This document shows positions 16,526-24,619 of a stretch of DNA of 64,000 nt, one piece after another (within the stretch, counting starts at the first letter, position 1; each line of letters starts with the position of its first letter). The notes beneath the pieces were generated by a model that had not been told where the DNA came from, ran no database searches, and saw only the letters and a list, made by a program, of their open reading frames with translations. The stretch is from JAHECE01 sp963780675. GTDB lineage: Bacteria > Actinomycetota > Actinomycetes > Actinomycetales > JAHECE01. Made by a program: the position numbers and the translations under genes. The stretch spans positions 992,001 to 1,056,000 of the forward strand of contig CAWACR010000003.1 of assembly GCA_963780675.1 (NCBI GenBank). Direction: 5' to 3'.

Positions 16526-17581
16526 TTGACAGGTCCGTCCGTCCCGACGATCTACGACGTCGCGAAGCTAGCCGGCGTCTCGGCGTCGACGGTCTCCCGT
16601 GCGTACTCGCGTCCGGGCCGGGTCGCCCCGGGGACGTCCGAACGGATCCTGGGCTCCGCCGCGAGACTCGGCTATCGCGCCCACGTCGTCGAGGCGGCGC
16701 CGTCCGGGAACGCCGACGTCGTGGCCTTGATCGTCCCCGATTGCGCGAGCCGCTTCGATGCAGAACTGGTGCACTGGATGGGCACCTACGCCGCGCGGGC
16801 CGGCCACTCGGTGGCAGTGGTCCTCGTCGGAACCGAGGACTCCCGGCTGGGTGAACGTCCATCCATCGAGAGGGTGCTCCCCGCCGTCGGCGGGGTCGTG
16901 ATCTCCGGGCCTCGCATGCCCGACTCGACCATCCGCGTGATCGCGAAGCAGCGGCCGACGGTGGTGCTGAACCGGGTGGTCGCCGACGTCCCCAGCGTGG
17001 TCCGCGACACCCTGCACGGCATGCGCCTGGCGGTCGAGCACTTGGCGACGCTCGGCCATCACGACGTGACCTACGTCGCGGGCCCCGCGGACTCGTGGGC
17101 GGACGGGGTCCGCTGGCGCTCGATCCGGGAGGCGTCGCTTGACCTCGGGGTGCACGCGCGCCGGATCGGCCCCTGTCCGGCGGACATCGCGTCTGGGGTG
17201 CGGGCGGCCGACGAGCTGCTCGCCCAGCGCGACTCGGCGGCCATCGCCTTCAACGACGTCCTCGCCCTCGGCGTCATCCGTGGCCTTGCTGCCCGTGGAC
17301 GTCGCGTCCCGGCCGACGTGAGCGTCGTCGGCGTCGACGACATCGAGTTCGCCTCGCTCGTGACCCCCTCGCTGACCACGGTCAGCCTCTCCAAGCAGGT
17401 GATGTGCGCCCTTGCCACGGCGACCCTCGACAGGCTCATGCGAGGCGAGACACCCGGGCCGGACGACCGCGTCCAAGTGGTGCCCGCCCGGCTCGTCGTC
17501 CGCGACTCGACCGCTCAGCGCAGGCGGAAGAGCACCTCTCCGGCGTTGGGCACGACCAGGGTCTCCGGATCGGACTCGTAG
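16526..17581 (+). CDS. LacI-family transcriptional regulator, copy 2
   Basis: A 351-residue LacI/GalR regulator closely similar to the preceding gene, with the same TIYDVAKLAGVSASTVSRAY DNA-binding helix region and matching effector-domain blocks (SVVGVDDIEFASLVTPSL, ADSWADGVRWRS). The start is TTG 16526 with GGGAGG six bases upstream; a TACGGT -10 box is at 16502-16507. The two proteins read as a tandem duplication that diverged. The last 22 or so residues run 67 bases into the convergent larA gene and do not resemble the end of copy 1, so the true stop may have been lost or shifted. Divergent recognition helices could mean overlapping or split operator sets. Confidence 0.9.
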   Translation: MTGPSVPTIYDVAKLAGVSASTVSRAYSRPGRVAPGTSERILGSAARLGYRAHVVEAAPSGNADVVALIVPDCASRFDAELVHWMGTYAARAGHSVAVVLVGTEDSRLGERPSIERVLPAVGGVVISGPRMPDSTIRVIAKQRPTVVLNRVVADVPSVVRDTLHGMRLAVEHLATLGHHDVTYVAGPADSWADGVRWRSIREASLDLGVHARRIGPCPADIASGVRAADELLAQRDSAAIAFNDVLALGVIRGLAARGRRVPADVSVVGVDDIEFASLVTPSLTTVSLSKQVMCALATATLDRLMRGETPGPDDRVQVVPARLVVRDSTAQRRRKSTSPALGTTRVSGSDS

Positions 17582-18804
17582 GCCGCCAGGTCGAAGTCCT
17601 GGGGGGCGATGTAGCCGAGGTTCGCCTTGCGCACCTTCTCCTCGGGGATCGTCGTGACGAGCGTGACGTCCACGCGGCACTTCTCGCCCTCGACCTCGTC
17701 GTACGTCCCGGCACCGCGCAGGTGCGTGCTGTGCGCGAGGACGCCCCAGTGCACGTCCTTGAACCGGTCCCACTGCTTCACGAAGTAGTCCCGGCAGTGG
17801 TAGCCGATCTCGTAGATCTCGTGGTGGGTGAACGAGATCTCGGAGATGTGCGGGGCATAGATGATGACCTCGCCGCCGTCCGCGACGACGGGCTCGAGCT
17901 TGTAGAAGCCCTTGGCCGCCGTCCAGATCTCCGGGTACTTCTCGGGGATGATCGAGACGACGCGCTTCACCGGGGCATCCAGGTACCGGACGTGCGTCTC
18001 GGCGGTGACCTCGGCCGCGGACGCCCACGCGGTCTCTGTGGTACCGAACGTCACGGCGTGCAGGGAGTACGAGCCGGCCTGCGGCACGATGCACAGCGCG
18101 AGCTTCTCGCTCGGGATGAGGTTCGACGCCTCGTTGATGAGGGCACGCACGGGCGTGATCCCGCGGGTGCCGATGATCTGAGCACTCGTGATCAGGGCGC
18201 CGACCCAGTGGGTGAGATCGATGATGTCCTGACCGGCGACACCCGGGAAGAAGTACTTGTTGCCGCCCGACATGCCCACCACCTCGTGCGGGAGGACCGG
18301 GCCGATGACCAGGGCGACGTCGTTCTCGACGACGGCGCGGTTGAGGTCCACCTTCGCCGGGACGTCGAGCCGTCCCTCGGTCAGCTCCTTCACCCGCTCG
18401 GCGCTGATCGTGCCCAGCGAGGCGAACGTCTCCGGCTCCCACCACTCGTGCTGGATGACGTTCAGGCCCGGGTACGTGGCCTCCAACCCGTGCTCCTCGT
18501 ACCCCATCCAGTGAGCGAGCTCCGTCTCGCTCATCGCGGCGTGGGTCCCCAGGGCGATGAGGGCTGTGAGGGCGCTCACCCGGCCGACGAGGGCTTCGTG
18601 CACGCAGGAGAGGAGCATCGGCAAGGGGCTGCTGCGGGTGGCGTCCGGGAGGACGAGGCACACGCTCTTGCCGTCGAGGTCGGCACCGCCGAGGGACTCG
18701 AGGATGAAGGCGCGCACCTCCTCGGTGGTGAGAACCCGGTCCGGTCCGCCGATCCGGGAAGCGTCACGGGCCAGCGCGGAGACGTCGTCGAGAGTCGCGG
18801 TCAT
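17515..18804 (-). CDS. LarA-family nickel-pincer enzyme; probable D-mannonate/D-gluconate 2-epimerase
   Basis: A 429-residue LarA homologue (DUF2088). Nickel-pincer enzymes of this family racemise or epimerise 2-hydroxyacids by hydride transfer. LPDATRSSP (52-60) has the D-x-x-R spacing of the substrate site. H173 and K183 (in GMSGGNKYFFPG) and H199 line up with His174, the cofactor-bound Lys184 and nickel ligand His200 of L. plantarum LarA as I remember them. ATG 18804 follows AAGGTGG. It is divergent from uxaC-uxuB-gluconokinase with a perfect operator between them. D-mannonate and D-gluconate differ only at C2, and D-gluconate 2-epimerases are, as I recall, known in this family. Lactate racemase is the alternative, but no lactate gene is nearby. 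Confidence 0.8.
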   Translation of the reverse strand: MTATLDDVSALARDASRIGGPDRVLTTEEVRAFILESLGGADLDGKSVCLVLPDATRSSPLPMLLSCVHEALVGRVSALTALIALGTHAAMSETELAHWMGYEEHGLEATYPGLNVIQHEWWEPETFASLGTISAERVKELTEGRLDVPAKVDLNRAVVENDVALVIGPVLPHEVVGMSGGNKYFFPGVAGQDIIDLTHWVGALITSAQIIGTRGITPVRALINEASNLIPSEKLALCIVPQAGSYSLHAVTFGTTETAWASAAEVTAETHVRYLDAPVKRVVSIIPEKYPEIWTAAKGFYKLEPVVADGGEVIIYAPHISEISFTHHEIYEIGYHCRDYFVKQWDRFKDVHWGVLAHSTHLRGAGTYDEVEGEKCRVDVTLVTTIPEEKVRKANLGYIAPQDFDLAAYESDPETLVVPNAGEVLFRLR

Positions 18805-18847
18805 AACCCCACCTTGCCCCGACGACGATGGCGGGGCAAGGGCCCGC

Positions 18848-18871
18848 GGCAACACCCGGCAACCGATTGCC
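18848..18871. promoter_or_regulatory. LacI-type operator between larA homologue and uxaC
   Basis: GGCAACCGATTGCC (18858-18871) is a perfect match to GGCAAnCGnTTGCC, with an additional GGCAAC half-site exactly 10 bp upstream at 18848. More GGCAA half-sites lie at 18835 and 18888. It is central in the 97-base gap between the divergent LarA gene and the uxaC operon and should govern both. Confidence 0.7.
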
Positions 18872-18901
18872 GGTCCGTCGTCGCCCGGGCAAGCATGCGT
18901 C

Positions 18902-20311
18902 ATGGCCACGCTCACCCTGCATCCCGATCGCCTCCTGCCCGCCGACCCGACCACCCGCGGCATCGCCCGTGAGCTCTACGCCGCGGTGCGCGACCTTCCG
19001 ATCATCTCCCCCCACGGCCACGTCCCGCCGCAGTGGCTGGCCGACGACGTCCCCTTCGAGGACCCGACCTCTCTGCTCATCACGCCGGACCACTACGTGA
19101 ACCGGATGATGCACGCGCACGGCGTGTCGCTGTCCGACCTGGGCGTGGGCCAGAGCGGGTTCACTCCTGAGCAGTCGCGCAACGCCTTCCGCATCCTCTG
19201 CTCGCACTGGAAGGCCTACCGCGGCACCCCGGTGAAATTCTGGTTCGAGTCCGAGCTCGTCGACATCTTCGGGATCGAGGTCGTGCCCTCGGCGGAGACG
19301 GCCGACGAGATCTACGACGCCATCGCCGAGAGGATCGCGACCCCCGAGTTCCTGCCGCGGGCCCTGTACCGGTCGTTCCCGATCGAGTTCATCGCCACGA
19401 CCGATGACCCGTCCGACGACCTGCGCCACCACATCAAGCTCGCGGACGACCCCACCTGGGACGGCTCAGTCGCCCCGACCTTCCGCCCGGACAAGTACCT
19501 GGAGCCCGCCACGCCCGCCTGGAACGGCCTCGTCGACCGGCTCGCCGAGGTCTCGGGCATCGACACGGGCACCTACGCCGGCTGGGTCGCCGCGATGGAG
19601 AACCGGCGCGCCTTCTTCAAGGCCAACGGCGCCGTCTCCACCGACCACTCCCACCGCGACGCACGCGTCGAGCCGATCAGCGACGCCGAGGCCGAGCGCC
19701 TGTACGACCTGGCCCGCGCGGGAACGATCACGGTCGAGGAAGGCCACACCCTCCGCCGGAACTTCATGTTCCAGCAGGCCCGGATGGCCGCGGACGACGG
19801 CTTGGTCATGACGCTGCACCCGGCGGTCTACCGCAACCACCACAGCCCGACCTTTGAGAAGTACGGCGCCGACGTCGGTGGCGATATCCCGATGGGCGTG
19901 GAGTTCACCAACGCCGTCCAGCCGATGCTGTCGGCGTTCGGCACGGCCCCCAACTTCCAGGTCATCTTCTTCACGATCGACGAGACCGTGTACTCGCGCG
20001 AGCTCGCTCCGCTGGCCGGCTTCTACCCGTCGGTCTACATCGGCGCCCCGTGGTGGTTCATCGACTCGCCCGAGGCCATGACCCGGTACCGCAGCGCGGT
20101 CACCGAGACGGCCGGCTTCTCCCGCACGTCGGGCTTCATCGACGACACCCGGGCGTACCTGTCGATCCCCGCCCGCCACGACACCAACCGCCGGATGGAC
20201 TCGGGCTTCCTCGCGAAGCTCGTCGCCGACCACCGCCTGACCATGGACGAGGCCCTCGACACCGCCTACGACCTCGTCGTCACCAACCCCAGGAAGGCCT
20301 TCAAGCTGTGA
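18902..20311 (+). CDS. uxaC: Glucuronate (uronate) isomerase
   Basis: A 469-residue amidohydrolase-superfamily uronate isomerase converting D-glucuronate to D-fructuronate (and often D-galacturonate to D-tagaturonate). The metal motif SPHGHV is at residues 36-41. Other landmarks are the W-rich LSxxxGPxWWF-like region near the C-terminus (YIGAPWWFIDSPEAM) and GFIDDTRAYLSIPARHD. ATG 18902 has no ribosome site but follows a possible -10 region and the operator, so it may be leaderless. The next gene starts at a GTG that overlaps this stop by four bases. Length is normal. First enzyme of the proposed glucuronate-to-gluconate route. Confidence 0.95.
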   Translation: MATLTLHPDRLLPADPTTRGIARELYAAVRDLPIISPHGHVPPQWLADDVPFEDPTSLLITPDHYVNRMMHAHGVSLSDLGVGQSGFTPEQSRNAFRILCSHWKAYRGTPVKFWFESELVDIFGIEVVPSAETADEIYDAIAERIATPEFLPRALYRSFPIEFIATTDDPSDDLRHHIKLADDPTWDGSVAPTFRPDKYLEPATPAWNGLVDRLAEVSGIDTGTYAGWVAAMENRRAFFKANGAVSTDHSHRDARVEPISDAEAERLYDLARAGTITVEEGHTLRRNFMFQQARMAADDGLVMTLHPAVYRNHHSPTFEKYGADVGGDIPMGVEFTNAVQPMLSAFGTAPNFQVIFFTIDETVYSRELAPLAGFYPSVYIGAPWWFIDSPEAMTRYRSAVTETAGFSRTSGFIDDTRAYLSIPARHDTNRRMDSGFLAKLVADHRLTMDEALDTAYDLVVTNPRKAFKL

Positions 20312-21696
20312 GCGACACGACCACCCCCGCCCCCCGGCTCTCCCGGGCGGCCGGCCACGGCCGACCGGCCGCACCCGTGCGCATCGTGCACGTGGGCCTC
20401 GGCAACTTCTTTCGGGCGCACCAGGCCTGGTACACGGACAAGGCGCCCGACGCGGCCGAGTGGGGCATCGCGGCCTTCACCGGTCGATCGGCCGCCATGG
20501 CGAACGCTCTGAACCCGCAGGACGGCCTCTACACGCTCATCACCCGGGGTGCGACCGACTCGTTCGACGTCATCTCGAGCGTCTCAGCCGTGCACGCGGC
20601 GTCCGACCACGAGGCCTGGGTCCGCTACTGGTCCTCTCCGGACCTCGCCGTCGTCACCCTCACGGTGACGGAGGCCGGCTATATGCGCGCCCCCGGTGGC
20701 GCCCTCGACACCTCGCGCGAGGACGTCCGGGCCGACATCGCAGCGCTGACGGCCGACCCGCTGGCCCCGGCGGCCACCGCGCCCGGCCGGATCGTCTCCG
20801 GCTACCTGGCGCGTCGCGCTGCCGGCGCGGGAGCGATCGCGATCGTGCCGTGCGACAACCTCCCCGACAACGGCCCGGCGCTGACGCGGGTGGTCGGCGA
20901 CTTCATCGCGGCAGTCGACCCGACCCTGGCCGACTGGGCCGCCGAGAACGTGGCGTTCGGCACGACGATGGTCGACCGGATCACTCCGGCGACCACGGAC
21001 GAGCACCGTCAGGCCGTTCTCGCCGCCCTCGGCGTGGTCGACGCCTCCCCGGTGCCGACCGAGCCGTTCAGCGAGTGGGTCATCTCCGGTGAGTTCCCGA
21101 AGGGGCGGCCGGCGTGGGACGCCGCAGGCGCGTCGATCGTCGACGACGTGGTGCCCTTCGAGCAGCGCAAGTTGTGGCTGCTCAACGGCTCGCACTCACT
21201 CCTCGCCTACTCCGGCACGATCCGCGGCCACGAGACCGTGGCCGACGCGATCAACGACCCGGTGAACCGGGCCTGGGTCGAGGAGTGGTGGGACGAGGCG
21301 TCCCGCCATCTCACCCTTCCCGAGGCCGACGTCGCGGCGTACCGGCAGGCGCTCCTGACGCGGTTCGAGAGCCCCAACATCCGCCACGTCCTCGCCCAGA
21401 TCGCCGCCGACGGATCCCAGAAGATCCCGGTGCGGATCGTCCCGACCCTGCGGGCCGATCTGGCCGCCGGCCGGGTGCCCGTGGGCGCGACGCGCGCCGT
21501 CGCCGCGTGGGTCTGCCACCTGCGCGGCCTCGGCGCCCCGATCAAGGACGCCCGCGCGGCCGAGGTCGCCCCGTTCGGTGAGGGCAGCCTGGAGCAGTCG
21601 GTCGAAAAGGTCCTCGCCTTCCTCGGCGACGATCTCGCCGCCGACGGGCGAGTGGTCGCCGCCGTGCTGGCGCACGCCCGCGGATTCTCGGCGTAG
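20308..21696 (+). CDS. uxuB: Fructuronate reductase / mannonate oxidoreductase (mannitol dehydrogenase family)
   Basis: A 462-residue long-chain mannitol-dehydrogenase-family protein. UxuB reduces D-fructuronate to D-mannonate with NADH. The nucleotide-binding opening VRIVHVGLGNFFRAHQA is at about residues 24-40. The catalytic block KLWLLNGSHSLLAYSG starts near residue 288 with the expected Lys, Asn and His. GTG 20308 overlaps the uxaC stop (GTGA) and has AGGAAGG upstream, so translation is coupled. UxaB (tagaturonate reductase) belongs to the same family, but the gluconokinase next in line and the LarA homologue favour the glucuronate/mannonate branch. Confidence 0.87.
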   Translation: MSDTTTPAPRLSRAAGHGRPAAPVRIVHVGLGNFFRAHQAWYTDKAPDAAEWGIAAFTGRSAAMANALNPQDGLYTLITRGATDSFDVISSVSAVHAASDHEAWVRYWSSPDLAVVTLTVTEAGYMRAPGGALDTSREDVRADIAALTADPLAPAATAPGRIVSGYLARRAAGAGAIAIVPCDNLPDNGPALTRVVGDFIAAVDPTLADWAAENVAFGTTMVDRITPATTDEHRQAVLAALGVVDASPVPTEPFSEWVISGEFPKGRPAWDAAGASIVDDVVPFEQRKLWLLNGSHSLLAYSGTIRGHETVADAINDPVNRAWVEEWWDEASRHLTLPEADVAAYRQALLTRFESPNIRHVLAQIAADGSQKIPVRIVPTLRADLAAGRVPVGATRAVAAWVCHLRGLGAPIKDARAAEVAPFGEGSLEQSVEKVLAFLGDDLAADGRVVAAVLAHARGFSA

Positions 21697-21710
21697 GGGG
21701 CGGCGGGACC

Positions 21711-23273
21711 ATGACGACCTCAGTCGACGAGGCCGGCCGGACCGGCGAGGCCGGCCCGGCGGCTGAGGTCGTCATCGGTCTCGACGTCGGGACCACCGCC
21801 ACGAAGGCCGTCGCCTTCGAGCTCGGCTCGGCCTGGCGGTACACCGCCATCCGCGAGTACCCGCTCATAGCACCCCAGCCGGGGTGGCAGGTCCAGGAGC
21901 CCGCGGCGATCAGTGCGGCCGTGGTGAGCGCGCTGGCCGAGTGCGTGGCAGCGGTGGGCGGAGCCCCCATCATTGCGCTCTCCGTCAGCACCGCCATGCA
22001 CGCGGTCATCGGCCTGGACGCGCAGCTCGAGCCCCTGACGTCGATGATCACCTGGGCCGATGCACGGTCCACGGCCGAGGCGCGCGGCCTGCGCGCGTCC
22101 GACCTCGCCACGGACCTCTACCGGACCTCCGGGACGCCCATCCACCCGATGACGCCCCTGACCAAGATCATGTGGTATTCGCGCCGGGAGCCGGTGTTCA
22201 CCTCGCGCGTGCGGTGGTGGGCCGGGTTGAAGGACTTCGTGCTGGTCACGCTCACCGGGACGATGGCGACCGAGCTCTCGTCGGCGTCCGGCACCGCGAT
22301 GCTCGACCTCACCACCCGGGACTGGAGCCCGCTGGCGATCGAGCTGGCGGGCATCCGAGCCGACCAGCTCCCCCCGATCCTGCCGACGACGGCGACGCTC
22401 GGGCTCTCCGAGGCGGTCGCCGCCGCCGTCGGGCTGCCGGCCGGGCTGCCGGTCGTCGTGGGAGCGGGCGACGGCCCGCTGGGGAACGTCGGGACGGGCG
22501 CGATGGCGCCCGGCGTCGCCGGGCTCTCGCTCGGCACGAGCGGCGCCGTACGGATGCTCGTGCCCCGGCCCACGCTCGACCCGGCCGGACGGCTCTTCTG
22601 CTACGCCCTGACCGAGGACCAGTGGATCGTCGGCGGCGCGGTGAGCAACGGCGGCGTGGTGGTCCGGTGGGCCGGCGAGGTGTTCGGCCACGGCCTCGGC
22701 GCCTCGGACGACACGCCGCACGACGCCGAGCTCCTCGCTCTCGCCGAGGCGGTCCCGCCGGGGAGCGACGGCCTGCTCATGCTGCCCTACCTGCTGGCGG
22801 AGAGGGCGCCGCTGTGGGATCCCGACCTTGCGGGCGCCTACCTGGGCATTCGGCACGGGCACACCCGCGGCCACTTCGTCCGCGCGACGGTCGAGGGCGT
22901 CGCGCTGCAGCTCTCGACCATCGTCGAGGCGCTCGACCGGATCGAGCCGGTGCGGTCCCTGCGGGCGACGGGCGGGGCGTTCCGCTCCGTGCTCTGGCGC
23001 CGTGTGCTCGCGGCCGCCCTGGGGCGTCCGGTCACCGTCACCGCGGGCGCCGAGGGCTCCGCGCTTGGGGTGGCCGCCCTCGCCCTCGTCGCCCTCGGGC
23101 GGGCGCCGGACCTGACCTCCGCCGTCGAGGCTCTCGGTCCGCCGACGGACGCGCGGCCGGTCGAGGTGCCCGAGGTGGCGAGCCCGGGCGAGGTCGCGTT
23201 CTACCGAGGGCTGCGGGCGTCGGTGCCGAGTCTCCTCGCGGCGTACGACGAGGTGGCACGGCTGTTCGCGTGA
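21711..23273 (+). CDS. gntK: Gluconokinase (FGGY family)
   Basis: A 520-residue FGGY carbohydrate kinase. GLDVGTT (23-29) is the N-terminal phosphate loop. WADARS (115-120) and GTPIHPMTPLTKIMW (141-155) are, in my experience, specific to the Bacillus-type gluconate kinases and not found in xylulo- or glycerol kinases. GLSLGTSGAVR, FCYALTE and VSNGGVVVRW follow as in that clade. It phosphorylates D-gluconate to 6-phosphogluconate with ATP. ATG 21711 begins 14 bases after the uxuB stop with a GGGGGCGGCGGG leader. No gluconate permease or dehydratase is adjacent; its placement after uxaC-uxuB is the key reason to propose that mannonate is epimerised to gluconate here. Confidence 0.9.
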   Translation: MTTSVDEAGRTGEAGPAAEVVIGLDVGTTATKAVAFELGSAWRYTAIREYPLIAPQPGWQVQEPAAISAAVVSALAECVAAVGGAPIIALSVSTAMHAVIGLDAQLEPLTSMITWADARSTAEARGLRASDLATDLYRTSGTPIHPMTPLTKIMWYSRREPVFTSRVRWWAGLKDFVLVTLTGTMATELSSASGTAMLDLTTRDWSPLAIELAGIRADQLPPILPTTATLGLSEAVAAAVGLPAGLPVVVGAGDGPLGNVGTGAMAPGVAGLSLGTSGAVRMLVPRPTLDPAGRLFCYALTEDQWIVGGAVSNGGVVVRWAGEVFGHGLGASDDTPHDAELLALAEAVPPGSDGLLMLPYLLAERAPLWDPDLAGAYLGIRHGHTRGHFVRATVEGVALQLSTIVEALDRIEPVRSLRATGGAFRSVLWRRVLAAALGRPVTVTAGAEGSALGVAALALVALGRAPDLTSAVEALGPPTDARPVEVPEVASPGEVAFYRGLRASVPSLLAAYDEVARLFA

Positions 23274-23402
23274 CCACGGCTGTTCGAGTAGCGCAGTGCG
23301 GCGCCCCGGCTGTGAGCGGACGGCGTCGGGAAGGACGAGGCCGGCGCGGCCGGCGACGACGCGGCCCGAGAGGCCGACCTTGGAACGAAAGGGTGCACAT
23401 TC

Positions 23403-24476
23403 ATGAAGCTCCGTCACGACGCGAAATGGTCCCTCGTGGTACCGACCTCCATGGGGATCCGGATCACCCCTGAGAACGGCCAGCCGGTCCACACCAGCGA
23501 CCGCTTCCTCATGCAGGTCACCTCGGCCGAAACCAACGTGGCCGCCGTCCCCTCCTACCTCGGCATGCCGACGCTGGTGCTGACCAACTTCGTCCAGGAC
23601 AGCCCCATCTCCGCGATGATCAAGTCGAACCTGCTGGCGCGGCACATGCAGTACGAGGGCCCCGATGTGCCGCAGGGCGATGCCTGGGGATACCGCCACC
23701 AGTTCAACATCGCCGACTCCGGCTACGGCAGCCGCGGCCCTCGCGTGTGGAACGACCGAGCAGGCGAGGTCGGGCGCACCCTGAACGTCAAGGACTTCGA
23801 CCTCGACCGCGTCTTCGGCGACGAGGGGGTCAGAATCCTCCACATGTCCGGCGTCATCGCCGCCCTGTCCTCGGACACCTCGAACTTCTGCCTCGAGCTC
23901 GCGCGGGCCGCCAAGAAGTACGGCACGGCGATCTCGATGGACATGAACTACCGCGCGTCGTTCTGGAAGGGCCGCGAGGCCGAGTTGTCCGCCGCCTTCA
24001 AGGAGATCGCCGGCGAGTGCGACATCCTCATCGGTAACGAGGAGGACTTCCAGTACTGCCTCGGCTTCGAAGGGCCCGAGACCGGCGGCACGGGCATCGC
24101 AGGCAAGATCGACGGCTTCAAGGAGATGATGGACCGCGTCATGGCCGCCTATCCGAAGGCGTCCTTCTTCGCCACCACGCTGCGCGAGGTCCGCTCCGCC
24201 AACAGCCACATGTGGGGCATGCTCGTCTACGGCGACGGCGAGTTCCACGTCGCGGACCTCCGGGAGATCGGCGTCCTCGACCGCGTCGGCGGCGGCGACG
24301 GCTCGGTCGGCGGCCTCATCTACGGCATCCTCAAGGGCTGGCCGGCCGTGAAGTGCATGCAGTTCGGCTGGGCCACCGGAGCCCTGGCCGCCACGTCGAT
24401 CACCGACTACGGCGCGCCGGCCGACGAAGAGCAGGTCTGGTCGATCTGGCAGGGCAACGCCCGCGTCAAGCGCTGA
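23403..24476 (+). CDS. PfkB-family sugar kinase, KdgK-like
   Basis: A 357-residue ribokinase/PfkB-fold kinase. The catalytic aspartate lies in VGGGDGSVGGLIYGIL near residue 298, the usual GAGD motif with Gly for Ala. SMDMNYRASFW (about 178-188) resembles the D-x-N-x-R-x-x-x-W segment of 2-keto-3-deoxygluconate kinases, and GNEEDFQ follows. AAGGG precedes ATG 23403; 129 bases separate it from gntK, so it may be on the same transcript. A KDG kinase would belong to the classical uronate pathway, but no mannonate dehydratase or KDPG aldolase is in the window, so either those lie elsewhere or the kinase acts on another keto-sugar. Intact. Confidence 0.8.
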   Translation: MKLRHDAKWSLVVPTSMGIRITPENGQPVHTSDRFLMQVTSAETNVAAVPSYLGMPTLVLTNFVQDSPISAMIKSNLLARHMQYEGPDVPQGDAWGYRHQFNIADSGYGSRGPRVWNDRAGEVGRTLNVKDFDLDRVFGDEGVRILHMSGVIAALSSDTSNFCLELARAAKKYGTAISMDMNYRASFWKGREAELSAAFKEIAGECDILIGNEEDFQYCLGFEGPETGGTGIAGKIDGFKEMMDRVMAAYPKASFFATTLREVRSANSHMWGMLVYGDGEFHVADLREIGVLDRVGGGDGSVGGLIYGILKGWPAVKCMQFGWATGALAATSITDYGAPADEEQVWSIWQGNARVKR

Positions 24477-24542
24477 TTCGCGCGCACCCACACCTCCGCG
24501 CGCACAACCGGTTGCGGAACTCCGTCATGAAGGAGTGAGGAA

Positions 24543-24582
24543 CGCCGCGGTGGACGAGGACTTCACCTCGCCGTCCGCGGCG
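24543..24582. terminator. Likely terminator between the convergent kinase and isomerase genes
   Basis: An 8-bp outer stem CGCCGCGG/CCGCGGCG, a symmetric internal loop, and a 5-bp inner stem CGAGG/CCTCG in the 143-base gap between convergent genes. No T-run. Confidence 0.4.
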
Positions 24583-24619
24583 AACACGCCCGCCTGGTGG
24601 TCAGAACACGTGGTGGTGG

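Noticed and set aside
17515..18804. Assigning the LarA homologue as lactate racemase.
   Set aside because: No lactate permease or dehydrogenase is near; the genes around it handle uronates and gluconate, so an aldonate epimerase is more likely, though lactate is not formally excluded.
24503..24516. CACAACCGGTTGCG resembles the regional operator.
   Set aside because: Three mismatches, no phased extra half-site, and it lies between the 3' ends of convergent genes where an operator has no promoter to act on.
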